Shown here one piece after another: positions 43,220 to 56,382 of a stretch of 64,000 bases of DNA. The notes below the pieces were generated by a model. The model saw only the letters and a program-made list of their open reading frames with translations, did no database searches and had not been told where the DNA came from. The DNA comes from Dickeya aquatica. Lineage in GTDB: Bacteria; Pseudomonadota; Gammaproteobacteria; Enterobacterales; Enterobacteriaceae. Numbering within the stretch: the stretch's first letter is position 1; every line of letters starts with the position of its first letter. Where the stretch lies: NCBI RefSeq assembly GCF_900095885.1, contig NZ_LT615367.1, forward strand, positions 3,534,001-3,598,000. The letters are read 5' to 3'. The translations under genes and the position numbers were made by a program.

Positions 43220-43914
43220 ATGATGAACTCCTATTTTAAGCGTTTCCCGCCAAACAGCGCAGGAGAGCCTGGATAACAGTTAGCTCATTCATTCCGAATA
43301 ACAAAACAGTGTAGGGTTGGGTTATCAGAATGAAATCAAGAGTCGGTAATGGTTCAAAACGTGTAAGACCGAGCAAGGTCACGAACAGAACAGCGAAAAG
43401 AAACCACAACACCTCTTCGACTTCTGGGAAGGATTATACGGGGCGTCACCGGGCGGCTCACTGGACAAGCTCCCAACAATAAACACCATTAAAGAATAAA
43501 ATTATGGCAATCGCCCAAATCACTGCGCGTCATTTCACGAAAACCGGGGTTTTAGCCTCAACGTGTCATCCCCCCAAACCAAACCAACACCGCAGGCAGG
43601 GTATAAACAGGCCGGTCAGCAACAACGGATAACCACGAAATACCGCGCTACCTGCCCCGGCGCACCATGGATTGCTGCGAGGGCATCGCCACGCAATCAT
43701 CGCCACGCAATAATGTGACAGGATTCACTGCACCTTGTTTCTTCGCCACAGAAATGACACGCCATATCCGAAGATGTCGGTCAATTGCATAATGTCAGCC
43801 GGGGGGCAGCTCACCTATACTGATCCCGAGCAATGTCACGGTTACAGCAACAGTGAAAATAAACCGCAGGTTATCCGTCCCATCATTGTTATCTCATTCA
43901 TGAAGGTCAGTACC
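43220..43914. promoter_or_regulatory. gudP-garD divergent control region
   Basis: About 695 bp separate the divergent gudP and garD genes, unusually long, and should carry both promoters and sites for the aldarate activator CdaR, whose operator I cannot place by eye. A tandem 14-bp repeat at 43684-43711 is listed separately. An in-frame extension of garD to 43735 exists but does not match the family N-terminus. Confidence 0.5.
43684..43711. repeat. Exact tandem 14-bp repeat upstream of garD
   Basis: CATCGCCACGCAAT occurs twice head to tail at 43684-43697 and 43698-43711. It is 204 bp before the garD start, in the shared control region. It could be a duplicated binding site or a replication-slippage product. 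Confidence 0.85.
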
Positions 43915-45489
43915 ATGTCAGCACATTCATCACATGAAGTGGCTAACGAACGGCCGCTTTATATTAAGGTTCATGACTCTGACAATGTCGCTATTGTCGT
44001 GAACAATCATGGACTGAAAGCCGGTACACGATTTCCCTGTGGGCTGGAATTGCAAGAACATGTGCCACAGGGGCATAAAGTTGCTCTGGTGGATATTGCC
44101 AATGCCGCGCCCATCATTCGCTATGGTGAGGTTATCGGTTACGCATTGCGCGATATTGGGCGTGGCTGCTGGATAGATGAATCGCTGGTGGCGCTGCCTG
44201 AGGCACCCGCGCTGGAGAGCCTGCCCCTGGCAACCAAAGTGCCCGCCGCTCTGCCGCCGCTTGAGGGCTACACCTTTGCAGGCTACCGTAATCCAGATGG
44301 CAGCGTCGGTACGAAAAACCTGCTGGGCATTACCACCAGCGTGCATTGTGTGGCGGGTGTCGTCGATTACGTGGTGAACCTTATCGAGCGGGATTTACTG
44401 CCGCGTTATCCGAACGTCGATGGCGTGGTTGCTCTCAATCATCTCTATGGCTGCGGGGTCGCTATCAACGCACCGGCCGCCGTTGTCCCGATTCGTACCA
44501 TTCACAACCTGGCGCTTAACCCGAATTTTGGTGGTGAAGTGCTGGTCGTCGGCCTCGGGTGTGAAAAACTTCAGCCCGAACGCCTGCTACAAGGCACACC
44601 GGATGTACAGGCTATCTCACTGGATGACACCAGCATTGTGCGTTTGCAAGATGAACATCACGTTGGCTTTAGATCAATGGTGGATGACATTCTGGCGATG
44701 GCGGATAAACACCTGCAACGGCTGAATGCGCGCCAGCGGGAAACCGTTCCTGCCAGCGAACTGGTGGTGGGGATGCAGTGTGGCGGCAGCGATGCTTTCT
44801 CCGGCGTAACCGCCAACCCGGCGGTCGGGTTCGCGTCTGATCTGCTGGTGCGCTGTGGTGCCACCGTCATGTTTTCGGAAGTCACCGAAGTCCGCGATGC
44901 CATTCATCTGCTCACCCCGCGCGCCATCACCGAAGAGGTGGGCAAACGGCTGCTCGAAGAGATGGCCTGGTATGATGACTATCTGGATAGCGGCAAGACT
45001 GATCGCAGCGCAAACCCCTCTCCCGGCAACAAGAAAGGCGGGCTGGCGAATGTGGTGGAAAAAGCGTTGGGCTCCATTGCCAAATCAGGCACCAGCGCCA
45101 TTGTCGAAGTGCTGTCACCCGGTCAGCGCCCGACCAAACGCGGTTTGATTTATGCCGCAACCCCGGCCAGCGATTTTGTTTGCGGTACCCAGCAACTGGC
45201 CTCCGGCATCACCGTTCAGGTGTTTACAACCGGTCGAGGCACCCCTTACGGGCTTAAAGCGGTGCCTGTCATCAAAATGGCCACCCGTACCGATCTGGCA
45301 CAACGCTGGCACGACCTGATGGACATAAACGCAGGCACCATTGCAACCGGTGATGCCACCATTGAAGCCGTTGGCTGGCAGTTGTTCGAGTTTATTCTCG
45401 ACATCGCCAGCGGCAGAAAGACCACCTGGTCAGATCAATGGGGCTTGCATAATGCGCTGTCGGTCTTCAACCCGGCTCCCGTGACCTGA
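43915..45489 (+). CDS. garD: Galactarate dehydratase GarD
   Basis: GarD dehydrates galactarate (mucate) to 5-keto-4-deoxyglucarate, which GarL then splits. The protein has an N-terminal SAF-like domain ([22 protein letters not shown], broken at about residue 37) and an altronate-dehydratase-type catalytic part with [28 protein letters not shown] and [14 protein letters not shown] start at ATG 43915 ([14 protein letters not shown]), with GAAGGT upstream, giving 524 residues like E. coli GarD. It is divergent from gudP, and galacturonate oxidation from pectin supplies its substrate in plants (inference). Confidence 0.96.
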   Translation: MSAHSSHEVANERPLYIKVHDSDNVAIVVNNHGLKAGTRFPCGLELQEHVPQGHKVALVDIANAAPIIRYGEVIGYALRDIGRGCWIDESLVALPEAPALESLPLATKVPAALPPLEGYTFAGYRNPDGSVGTKNLLGITTSVHCVAGVVDYVVNLIERDLLPRYPNVDGVVALNHLYGCGVAINAPAAVVPIRTIHNLALNPNFGGEVLVVGLGCEKLQPERLLQGTPDVQAISLDDTSIVRLQDEHHVGFRSMVDDILAMADKHLQRLNARQRETVPASELVVGMQCGGSDAFSGVTANPAVGFASDLLVRCGATVMFSEVTEVRDAIHLLTPRAITEEVGKRLLEEMAWYDDYLDSGKTDRSANPSPGNKKGGLANVVEKALGSIAKSGTSAIVEVLSPGQRPTKRGLIYAATPASDFVCGTQQLASGITVQVFTTGRGTPYGLKAVPVIKMATRTDLAQRWHDLMDINAGTIATGDATIEAVGWQLFEFILDIASGRKTTWSDQWGLHNALSVFNPAPVT

Positions 45490-45522
45490 ATAGATTGCGC
45501 CACGCACGCACCTTAACCCACA

Positions 45523-45560
45523 CGGCAGCCCTGCACTGAAGGGCTGTCGTCTGTCTTTTT
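45523..45560 (+). terminator. Intrinsic terminator of garD
   Basis: CGGCAGCCCT (45523-45532) pairs with AGGGCTGTCG (45540-45549), with one G-T pair and a 7-nt loop, followed by TCTGTCTTTTT. It lies 34 bp after the garD stop. Confidence 0.85.
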
Positions 45561-46201
45561 ATGGCCCCTCATTTCGTCTGAAAAACCCGGCATAATTATC
45601 TTATTATCTATCATCATGCCGATCACACTGTACATTTTGCTGCTTATCTCTGTGCTTATAGCATTTACACCGCTATCGATTAATACCATTATTTATCAGG
45701 TTTCCTTTCCCCCAGCCGATTGTCATAAAAACATCACTTTCGCCATTACTGTTAATAAAACGTTTTTATTGTGATGCACCAATTAATAAAAATTCGATCA
45801 ATATTTAATGAAGTAATAAAACAAAGCGAAAATGCAAGCCATGAAAATGATTCTGTTGACAACGTAAAGAGGCAAAGCATAAATTCCCGGTAACAAAAAA
45901 AAGGGTGAACTTATTCATGGATGCTTTAAAAATAGAGCATCCTGTTTTGCATATCTGACAATTGGCAAGGGTTGTATTCAGCATGAATGCCCGCCTGAAA
46001 AATAAAAAACGAAACTACAACAATAACCTAAATCATTCGGGGTGCAGAAACACTCAAGCGAAGCGCTGATAACACCCTGGCATAAGCCAGATTGAGCGCA
46101 GCTTGCGGATAAAACCTGTCAACATGACGGTAAATAACACCAACATTTCTGCAACCTGCAAGATAACAGGTATCGCTGACACACAACATTTGGGGTTCCC
46201 T
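45561..46201. promoter_or_regulatory. AT-rich gap upstream of the Aer-like gene
   Basis: No gene is evident in these 641 bp. TTGACA (45856-45861) with ATAAAT 17 bp downstream (45879-45884) looks like a sigma-70 promoter, and a 7-bp hairpin (45919-45942) followed by TGTTTTG lies about 30 bp later. The sequence GCGGATAA (46105-46112), 90 bp before the receptor start, is one base off the sigma-28 -10 element, but it has no good -35. A 52-codon frame at 45616-45774 lacks a ribosome-binding site. Confidence 0.4.
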
Positions 46202-47737
46202 ATGAGGGTGAATACACCTATTACACAGCAAGAACATCGGCTAGATAGCAATACTATATTAATGTCTACCACCGACATTCACAGTCACATTACCTACGCC
46301 AACTCGGCATTTATTCGTGTTAGTGGTTTTGATGAACATGAGCTGGTCGGCACGCCGCATAATATTGTTCGCCACCCGGATATGCCCGTCGAAGCGTTTG
46401 CCGACATGTGGTACACACTACAACAAGGCGACAGCTGGACCGGGCTGGTAAAAAACCGGCGCAAAAATGGCGATCATTATTGGGTGCGGGCTAACGTGAC
46501 GCCGGTTTATCACCATAATCAACTCACCGGTTATATTTCTGTACGCAATACCCCAGGTGCTGAAGAAATCAAAGCCGCAGAACCCTTGTATGAAGCCGTT
46601 CAGAGCAAGCAGGCTCGCCATCTGCGGTTTTATAAAGGCCTGGTGGTACGTACCGGCGCGTTTGCCATTTTATCTGTATTTCAAAAAATGTCCGTGCGCT
46701 GGCGCTTAAGACTGGCTGTCCTCGCAGGTGGCCTTATTCCGCTGGTATTAAGCCTGCTGGGAGCCAATCTGATAACCGCCACGATGGCCTCGCTGTTGTT
46801 GATGGTGGTATTGGATACCTACTTACAGCAGCAGATTGCCCGTCCGCTGCGATTCACGCTGCGTCAGGCTCAGCAGGTCGTCTCTGGTCGTCGTGTCGAT
46901 AATCATCGCCTCAACCGGGTTGATGAAATCGGGCTGTTACTTCGGGTGATTAACCAGTTTGGCCTTAACCTTCACTCGCTGGTTGATGACGTCGGAGCCC
47001 AGGTTGCCGGAATTAATCAGGTCAGCCAGCAACTGGCCGATAGCAACAACGACCTGAGCGCTCGCACGGAAGAAACCTCCGCCAACCTGCAACAAACGGC
47101 CGCTGCGATTGAACAAATCACCGTTGCGGTGCAGCAAAGTGCAGAAACAGCCACCCAGGCAACGCAGATGGCACAAAGCGCCAGCAACTCGGCGACGCAG
47201 GGTGGAAACATCATGGCAGATGCCGTTGGCATGATGGAGGCTATCTCGCAGGCCAGCCGGAAAATGGTCGATATTATCGGCGTTATCGACAGTATCGCCT
47301 TTCAAACCAACATACTGGCCCTGAATGCGGCGGTTGAAGCTGCCAGAGCCGGTACTCAGGGGCGTGGTTTCGCCGTCGTCGCCGCCGAAGTGCGAAGCCT
47401 GGCACAGCATTCGGCATCGGCTGCGCAGGAAATCAAAGCGTTGATTGACGCGAACATGAGCAGTGTGGAGAACGGCAGCGCTCTGGTAGACAAGGCTGGC
47501 CAGCATATTCAGGACATCGTCAATGAAGTGCAGCAGGTCGCAACGATGATAAGTGAAATCAGCAACGCCACCCGCGAACAGACAGCCGCACTCTCCTTGA
47601 TTAATGACTCTATTGCACAGATTGAAACCATGACTTCGGGTAACACCGATATGGTAGAGCAATCTTCGGAGTTCGCAGCCGATCTCGGCAGGCAGGCTGT
47701 GCGTTTAACCGACGCCATCAATGTCTATGGAAAGTGA
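46202..47737 (+). CDS. aer: Aer-like PAS-domain aerotaxis/chemotaxis receptor
   Basis: Aer senses redox state through FAD bound to a PAS domain and signals to CheA. The N-terminal PAS region has [21 protein letters not shown], split at residue 20 or so, then [18 protein letters not shown] and [19 protein letters not shown], as in E. coli Aer. One hydrophobic hairpin (about residues 180-220) anchors the protein, and the C-terminal signalling domain has [18 protein letters not shown]. There is no periplasmic sensor domain. I start at ATG 46202 ([10 protein letters not shown]), with GGGG upstream, giving 511 residues; the frame extends to 46103 without support. Confidence 0.88.
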   Translation: MRVNTPITQQEHRLDSNTILMSTTDIHSHITYANSAFIRVSGFDEHELVGTPHNIVRHPDMPVEAFADMWYTLQQGDSWTGLVKNRRKNGDHYWVRANVTPVYHHNQLTGYISVRNTPGAEEIKAAEPLYEAVQSKQARHLRFYKGLVVRTGAFAILSVFQKMSVRWRLRLAVLAGGLIPLVLSLLGANLITATMASLLLMVVLDTYLQQQIARPLRFTLRQAQQVVSGRRVDNHRLNRVDEIGLLLRVINQFGLNLHSLVDDVGAQVAGINQVSQQLADSNNDLSARTEETSANLQQTAAAIEQITVAVQQSAETATQATQMAQSASNSATQGGNIMADAVGMMEAISQASRKMVDIIGVIDSIAFQTNILALNAAVEAARAGTQGRGFAVVAAEVRSLAQHSASAAQEIKALIDANMSSVENGSALVDKAGQHIQDIVNEVQQVATMISEISNATREQTAALSLINDSIAQIETMTSGNTDMVEQSSEFAADLGRQAVRLTDAINVYGK

Positions 47738-47817
47738 TTGTCAGCCACAAAACACGATTCTTTACATCTCAATACGGACAAGAGATAGATAGAACGCCCT
47801 TTTTGGTTAATAATTAC

Positions 47818-47844
47818 TCATGATACGACACAGTATGCCGATAA
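47818..47844 (+). promoter_or_regulatory. Candidate sigma-28 promoter for FlxA-like gene 1
   Basis: GCCGATAA (47837-47844) is an exact match to the sigma-28 (FliA) -10 element. The -35 at the standard 15-bp distance is TCAT (47818-47821), two of four matches to TAAA. It lies 50 bp before the start codon. Confidence 0.5.
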
Positions 47845-47894
47845 CAGAGATAGCAGGGGTGCTCCCTGCGCTAACGACATAATCAGGAGGATGT

Positions 47895-48227
47895 ATGCTG
47901 AGTCCAATTGCCACCTCCAGCTTTGCGGTGATGCCAGTGCCAGCATCCACCAGTGTCGAAACCAACACGGAGCAAAAGGTTTCAGAACGTAATTTGCAAA
48001 ACCTGAAAGCCGCTGAAACATCAGGCGAAAGTACCAAAAAGCAGCAGGAAACCACGGTTAATGGTCAGCAACAGTCTATGCAGGCACAGATTGTTGTTAT
48101 GCAGGGCCAGATAGCACAGATGCAAAATCAGCAGGTGCCGCCAACGCAAGAAAGCAAACCGCTGGTAAAACCCGTAGAGGGGGTCAATCGTCCCTCTGCT
48201 GAGCACGCAATTGATATCTATATCTGA
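47895..48227 (+). CDS. FlxA-like small protein 1
   Basis: A 110-residue hydrophilic protein of unknown function. It has a Ser/Thr/Val-rich N-terminus, a Gln-rich region predicted to be helical (residues about 30-82, including QQSMQAQIVVMQGQIAQMQ), and the tail EGVNRPSAEHAIDIYI. The composition and the coiled-coil pattern resemble FlxA-like proteins, which in E. coli are under flagellar sigma-28 control. An AGGAGG site lies close upstream. The tail is shared with the next gene, so the two are paralogues. It has no signal peptide. Confidence 0.8.
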   Translation: MLSPIATSSFAVMPVPASTSVETNTEQKVSERNLQNLKAAETSGESTKKQQETTVNGQQQSMQAQIVVMQGQIAQMQNQQVPPTQESKPLVKPVEGVNRPSAEHAIDIYI

Positions 48228-48258
48228 GACTTACCCGCAAAATTAACAGCCTCAGTTT

Positions 48259-48288
48259 AAAGCCCATCACTGTTGTGGGCTTTTCTTT
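48259..48288 (+). terminator. Intrinsic terminator after FlxA-like gene 1
   Basis: AAAGCCCA (48259-48266) and TGGGCTTT (48276-48283) form an 8-bp stem with a 9-nt loop followed by TTTCTTTG-like T-rich sequence. It separates gene 1 from the promoter of gene 2. Confidence 0.8.
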
Positions 48289-48309
48289 GTCAGGAAAGCG
48301 AAAAAACCG

Positions 48310-48337
48310 TAAAACCACAGCAGAGTATCGCCGATAA
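48310..48337 (+). promoter_or_regulatory. Candidate sigma-28 promoter for FlxA-like gene 2
   Basis: TAAA (48310-48313) and GCCGATAA (48330-48337) both match the sigma-28 consensus exactly, with a 16-bp spacer against the optimal 15. It lies 37 bp before the start codon. Confidence 0.6.
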
Positions 48338-48374
48338 CGGTATCGCCACTATTCGTTATTACAAGGAGGAATTT

Positions 48375-48740
48375 ATGGCAAGCTCTATCGGCTCAGCAAC
48401 ATCGGCCGTCTCCACATCATCCGCCAGCAGCAGTGCCAGCGTTGATCAGCAAATCGCACAGCTAAACAAGCAGATTCAAACGCTGACCAAGCAAGCCACC
48501 AAGCTGACTCAGCAAATGACTGAAGCCAAAACCGATGAAGAACGCCAGTTGCTTGAGCAGCAGCAAAAAATGATTCAGGCGCAAATTCAACAGTTACAGG
48601 CGCAAATTCAGCAGTTACAGCAGCAAAAAGCACAAAGCCAGCAGGCGCAGCAGGCTGAAACCTCTCAGGCTCAGTCTGTTAAACCGCAGGAAGGTGTTAA
48701 TGCGCCCACGAATGAAAACAGCATTAATATCTATATCTAA
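48375..48740 (+). CDS. FlxA-like small protein 2
   Basis: A 121-residue protein with start ATG 48375 and a strong AAGGAGGA site. After a Ser/Ala-rich leader it is one long Gln-rich helix (residues about 24-97) with heptads such as VDQQIAQLNKQIQTLTKQA and IQQLQAQIQQLQQQ, then the tail QEGVNAPTNENSINIYI. This is the FlxA family pattern. It has no signal peptide or membrane segment. It sits between two terminators and has its own sigma-28-like promoter, so it is expressed as a single gene. Confidence 0.88.
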   Translation: MASSIGSATSAVSTSSASSSASVDQQIAQLNKQIQTLTKQATKLTQQMTEAKTDEERQLLEQQQKMIQAQIQQLQAQIQQLQQQKAQSQQAQQAETSQAQSVKPQEGVNAPTNENSINIYI

Positions 48741-48801
48741 AATATCTATATCTAATCGTTCACACCGATAATTTATAGATAACCACACTGCACCAACATC
48801 C

Positions 48802-48838
48802 AAAGCACTGCCGGGAACCATCATGGCTGTGCTTTTTC
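48802..48838 (+). terminator. Intrinsic terminator after FlxA-like gene 2
   Basis: AAAGCAC (48802-48808) pairs with GTGCTTT (48829-48835), with an inner GCC/GGC extension after one mismatch, followed by a T-rich tail TTTTTCTT. It lies 62 bp after the stop codon. Confidence 0.75.
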
Positions 48839-48889
48839 TTGCGCGCCAGCGCGTTGACTCGTCCTTTCCCTGTCGGTTTATCAACACAC

Positions 48890-48916
48890 TCAACTCTCCC
48901 CCTACGCTGCCGATAA
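48890..48916 (+). promoter_or_regulatory. Candidate sigma-28 promoter for FlxA-like gene 3
   Basis: GCCGATAA (48909-48916) is exact and TCAA (48890-48893) lies 15 bp upstream, three of four matches to TAAA with ideal spacing. It lies 99 bp before the start codon. Confidence 0.55.
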
Positions 48917-49015
48917 CCAGAAATAAGCTGTTTTCTCATTATGGCAACGCCTCGGGAGAGGCGATCCCTGCGTTGTCACCTCTGGATAATCGTCAAACTA
49001 TGGCAGGTAATATTT

Positions 49016-49423
49016 ATGGCAGGCAGCATTGGTGGCATCAGCGTCAGTTTTAACAGCAGTAGCCCATCAGGCAACAGCGCGGTGCGAATGATTGATGAAC
49101 AGATAAAAATGCTAAATACTCAGCTACAAAGTCTGTTTAAACAAAGCAGTACATTGCAAGATCAGATAAAAGAAACCGCTGACTCATCTGAACAAGAAAA
49201 ATTACAGCAGCAACTCAATATGCTGACAATGCAGATAAAGCAGGTGCAGGCACAGCTTCAGCAATTGCGACAAATGCGTGAGCAGACGGCGCAAGGGGAA
49301 AGCGGGCAGCCCTCGGGCGCAAGCAATGATTTGGCCCAGCAACTCGATGCCATTAAACCGACGATTGAGGCCAACACCGGTAACAGCGCCTCGGGAAGCG
49401 CAGGTGTGGATGTGTTCGTATAA
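49016..49423 (+). CDS. FlxA-like small protein 3
   Basis: A 135-residue protein with a Ser/Gly-rich N-terminus and a helix from about residue 23 to 93 with heptads (MIDEQIKMLNTQLQSLFKQ, QQQLNMLTMQIKQVQAQLQQ), then a loop and the tail GSAGVDVFV. I start at ATG 49016 with AGGTAA upstream; the frame extends to 48941. It is a more distant relative of genes 1 and 2, as the tail pattern (hydrophobic-Asp-hydrophobic-aromatic-hydrophobic) shows. Function is unknown. Confidence 0.85.
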   Translation: MAGSIGGISVSFNSSSPSGNSAVRMIDEQIKMLNTQLQSLFKQSSTLQDQIKETADSSEQEKLQQQLNMLTMQIKQVQAQLQQLRQMREQTAQGESGQPSGASNDLAQQLDAIKPTIEANTGNSASGSAGVDVFV

Positions 49424-49449
49424 CGGATATCTGGGTAGAAAGGGTGGAA

Positions 49450-49479
49450 AGGCATGGGAGCACTACTTCCTCCATGCCT
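49450..49479. terminator. Hairpin between convergent FlxA-like gene 3 and ypeB
   Basis: AGGCATGG (49450-49457) pairs with CCATGCCT (49472-49479) around a 14-nt loop. It lies between convergent genes but has no T-run, so terminator function is only possible. Confidence 0.45.
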
Positions 49480-49489
49480 GTATTACCCG

Positions 49490-49714
49490 TCAGTCGCCAG
49501 AGGGGCGGCGCAGCGGATGAATCAGACCTTGCAGCCCCTCTATTTTAATCGCCAGCGTCATCTGCATCAACACGCCCAGCCTTCCGGCTGGAAATGCCTC
49601 TTTACGGGCAAACCACAGCAGATACTCTTCAGGCAACTCTATCAACATCCGGCCTTTATATTTGCCAAACGGCATGGGGGTATTGGCGATTGCCAGCAAA
49701 TCCGCTTTTTCCAT
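49490..49714 (-). CDS. ypeB: YpeB-like protein (DUF3820 type)
   Basis: A 74-residue protein with the family pattern MPFGKYKGRMLIELPEEYLLWF and a basic C-terminus. Members of this family are annotated as putative quorum-sensing-regulated virulence factors, but no function is proved. I start at ATG 49714 (MEKADLLAIANTP), the form found beside ligA in E. coli; the frame extends to 49753. It follows ligA at 56 bp, keeping the ligA-ypeB pair. Confidence 0.85.
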   Translation of the reverse strand: MEKADLLAIANTPMPFGKYKGRMLIELPEEYLLWFARKEAFPAGRLGVLMQMTLAIKIEGLQGLIHPLRRPSGD

Positions 49715-49770
49715 CCGCCTGTTCCCGTTATGCGCGTTATACCCGTGACCCACAATGCATGTATGCCATT

Positions 49771-53294
<3,524 letters not shown>

Positions 53295-53379
53295 TCCCTG
53301 GCTCCAAAAAACAGGTTCATTTTTAACGCGCGTATGGTATCACACTCACCGCGGCCACACTTACACCCAGGCCATTAGC

Positions 53380-56250
53380 TCAGTTCTCTATTCCCAGCCA
53401 TTTCTGCCAGCTTTGTTGCACCTGCCGACGTTCGGCAACAAACGTCTCCTGGCTGACCCGGCCGGGCAGTTCCTGAAGGGCCAGATGATGAATTTCATCT
53501 CGCAGGGTGATATAAGCCAGCCGCAGCGCATCCGCCTCGTCTTCCTCCATCACGCCGTGGCGGGCAAGCAGCTCCAGAATACGCACATTGTCTGACCAGC
53601 GCGTCAGCCCTGGCTGTTTTGCCGCATCACGCAGTACCAGATATTGCGTGATAAATTCAATATCGGTAATGCCCCCGGCATCGGCTTTAATATCAAAGAG
53701 CGCAAGATCTTTCCCCGCATGGTGCTGGCGCATTTTCTCCCGCATTTCACGCACTTCGGCACGTAACGTTTCACCCTGCCGTTCACGGCATAAAATGCGC
53801 TCACGGATCTGCTCGAACTGTTGCTGGATAGCGGGCTCACCATACACCACACGGGCTCGCACCAGCGCCTGATGTTCCCAGGTCCAGGCTTCGTGACTCT
53901 GATAATCCTCAAAAGCCGTCACCGTGCTGACCAACATACCGGCCGCGCCCGAGGGGCGTAACCGTGCATCGACCTCGTACAAAATGCCGGATGAGGTACG
54001 GGTACTAAACAGATGCATGACTCGCTGGGCGAGGCGCAAATAAAACTGTCGGCCATCAATGCTGCGCTCACCGTCAGTCATCACGTTATCGGGGCAATCA
54101 ATCAGAAAGACCAGGTCCAGATCGGAGCTGTACCCAAGCTCCCATCCCCCCAGTTTGCCATACCCCACCACGGCAAAACCGCGCCCCGACGCTGCATGCA
54201 GATGCGTCGGCTGACCATAGCGCACCACCATTTGATTCCATGCCTGCTGCACCACGGCCGCAATAATCGCCTCAGCCAGATACGTTAAGTGGTCACTCAC
54301 TTTCATGACCGGCAGCGCGCCGACAATATCCGCCGCCGCAATGCGCAGATGCTGGGCCTGTTTGAACTGGCGCAGCGCCTCCAGTTGCTGCTCTTCATCA
54401 TCTTCCGGCACACGCATCAGATATTGGCGCAGCTCGTCACGATACGCCTCCAGCGCCGTCGGTTGATAGAGCGTCGCGGGGTCAAGCAATTCATCCAGCA
54501 AGAGCGGATAGCGCGCCAGTTGGCTGGCTATCATCGGCGAGACGGCACACAGCCGAATGAGTTGTGTCAGCGCCGAGCGGGATTCCAGCAACAGTTCCAG
54601 ATAGGTGGTGCGAGTCACAATCCCCAGTAACAGCGGTGTCAGACGGGCAACAATCACATCGGCATTAGGATGGCTACAGGCTTGCGCCAGTAGCGTTGGC
54701 ATGAGTTGATCAAGCACGTCGCGCCCGCGCGGCCCGATGGTGCGCCGCGACAAATCGGCACGAAAATCAGCCACTTTAGTCAGTAAACGCTCACCAACCT
54801 CAGCCCCCAGCTGTGGCGCAAGCACACTCAAATCCGCTTCTTCCAGCCCATCCTGCCACAGGCTGCTGTAATGGCTGTGCTCCGGAGTTTCACTGCCATC
54901 GGGAGCGTCATCGCCAATCAGTTCATGGAACACATCGCGCACCGCCTGCATGTGATGATGTAAGACATCACTGAGTTGCAACCCGTTATCACACCGCATT
55001 CCCCAAGCGAGCCGGGCCTGATTGAGCGCATCATCAGGCAGGGTTTGCGTCTGTTCATCCGCGATGGATTGCAGCAGGTTTTCCAGCCGCCGCAAAAACA
55101 GATACGCCTCGCGCAGCGCCTCAACCTGAGCCGACGAGAGTAGCCCCAGCACGCCAACCTGGGTCAGCGTCGGTAACAGCGCCCGTCCCTGCAATAAAGG
55201 CTCGCGGCCACCGCGAATCAACTGGAATACCTGGGTGATGAATTCCACTTCACGAATCCCACCCGCTCCCAGCTTGATGTTATTGCGCAAATCCCGACGC
55301 CGCACTTCACGGGCTATCATGCTTTTCATATTGCGCAGCGACTGAATAACACTGAAATCGATATAACGGCGAAACACAAAGGGCCGCAGCATACGAATCA
55401 GTTCCTGGCTGTAAGGGTCATCATCACCGCCCATCAGCCGCGCTTTGACCATCGCGTAGCGTTCCCAGTCACGCCCCTGCTCCTGGTAATAGTCTTCCAG
55501 CGCCGCAAAGCTCATCACCAGCGGGCCACTATCACCAAATGGCCGCAGACGCATATCCACCCGATACACAAAGCCGTCTACCGTGGGCTGATCCAACACT
55601 TTAATCAGCCGTTGACCCAGGCGGGTAAAAAACTGGGCATTATCCAGCTCACGCCGCCCGCCGTGGGTGTGACCATTTTCGGGGTAGGCAAAAATCAGGT
55701 CGATATCGGAGGAAAAATTTAACTCTCCGCCGCCCAATTTCCCCATGCCAAGAATAAGCAACGGCTGTGGCTCTCCTGCCGCATTGCAAGGCGTTCCCCA
55801 CTCACGACAGCACTGGTCGTAAAGCCACTGGCGAGCGGCCACAATCAGGGACTCAGCCAGAATGCTCAGTTGCTGCAACGTCTGCTCTGTTGTACTGAGG
55901 TTTAACCATTGCCCCCAGGCAATACGCACCAGCAAGCGACGGCGAAACAGGCGTAATGCCTGCATCAACGAGAGTTCATCGTGCACATTCGCCAGCGCCT
56001 GTGCCAGCCAGCCGCCGTATTGCTGCCATTCATCGGCCTGAGGCGGATGCTGGCACATCTCCTGATACCAGTCCGGGTGGCGTACCAGTGCATCACTGAC
56101 AAAATCACTGCATGTTGGCACCGCTATCGCAGGAGCCAACACAGACGCATCAAACTCCGCCATCGATGCACCGGCAGCCGACAAACGCGCCACCTCTTGA
56201 TGATAGTGGCCGATAAGCGGTTCAGAGAACGGAAACAGGGGACTCGTCAT
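53380..56250 (-). CDS. glnE: Glutamine synthetase adenylyltransferase/adenylyl-removing enzyme GlnE
   Basis: GlnE adds and removes AMP on glutamine synthetase to set nitrogen assimilation. Two homologous nucleotidyltransferase halves are visible: the first with [18 protein letters not shown] (168-185, Asp182 and Asp184), the second with [18 protein letters not shown] (696-713). The start at ATG 56250 ([16 protein letters not shown]) has AAGGAT seven bases upstream and gives 956 residues, as in the family; the frame extends to 56370. It sits between ygiF and hldE. Confidence 0.97.
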   Translation of the reverse strand: MTSPLFPFSEPLIGHYHQEVARLSAAGASMAEFDASVLAPAIAVPTCSDFVSDALVRHPDWYQEMCQHPPQADEWQQYGGWLAQALANVHDELSLMQALRLFRRRLLVRIAWGQWLNLSTTEQTLQQLSILAESLIVAARQWLYDQCCREWGTPCNAAGEPQPLLILGMGKLGGGELNFSSDIDLIFAYPENGHTHGGRRELDNAQFFTRLGQRLIKVLDQPTVDGFVYRVDMRLRPFGDSGPLVMSFAALEDYYQEQGRDWERYAMVKARLMGGDDDPYSQELIRMLRPFVFRRYIDFSVIQSLRNMKSMIAREVRRRDLRNNIKLGAGGIREVEFITQVFQLIRGGREPLLQGRALLPTLTQVGVLGLLSSAQVEALREAYLFLRRLENLLQSIADEQTQTLPDDALNQARLAWGMRCDNGLQLSDVLHHHMQAVRDVFHELIGDDAPDGSETPEHSHYSSLWQDGLEEADLSVLAPQLGAEVGERLLTKVADFRADLSRRTIGPRGRDVLDQLMPTLLAQACSHPNADVIVARLTPLLLGIVTRTTYLELLLESRSALTQLIRLCAVSPMIASQLARYPLLLDELLDPATLYQPTALEAYRDELRQYLMRVPEDDEEQQLEALRQFKQAQHLRIAAADIVGALPVMKVSDHLTYLAEAIIAAVVQQAWNQMVVRYGQPTHLHAASGRGFAVVGYGKLGGWELGYSSDLDLVFLIDCPDNVMTDGERSIDGRQFYLRLAQRVMHLFSTRTSSGILYEVDARLRPSGAAGMLVSTVTAFEDYQSHEAWTWEHQALVRARVVYGEPAIQQQFEQIRERILCRERQGETLRAEVREMREKMRQHHAGKDLALFDIKADAGGITDIEFITQYLVLRDAAKQPGLTRWSDNVRILELLARHGVMEEDEADALRLAYITLRDEIHHLALQELPGRVSQETFVAERRQVQQSWQKWLGIEN

Positions 56251-56382
56251 GGCGATATCCTTGCAACGCTGCCGCCAGGCAGTCTTATGAACAATAGTGG
56301 GGGCCAACGGCGGGTTAACACCAGGCACAGATGCCCACCCGCACAGCATGTGCCCGCGCGTAACCCTCAATACGACGTCAAT

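Noticed and set aside
43735..43914. N-terminal extension of GarD from 43735
   Set aside because: The family N-terminus matches the start at 43915, which has a good ribosome-binding site; the extra 60 residues have no counterpart.
45616..45774. 52-codon frame with a hydrophobic N-terminus between garD and aer
   Set aside because: No ribosome-binding site, AT-rich context, no family resemblance; chance is enough to explain it.
46105..46112. GCGGATAA as a sigma-28 promoter for the Aer-like gene
   Set aside because: One mismatch in the -10 and no TAAA at a suitable distance. It is mentioned only as a possibility in the gap description.
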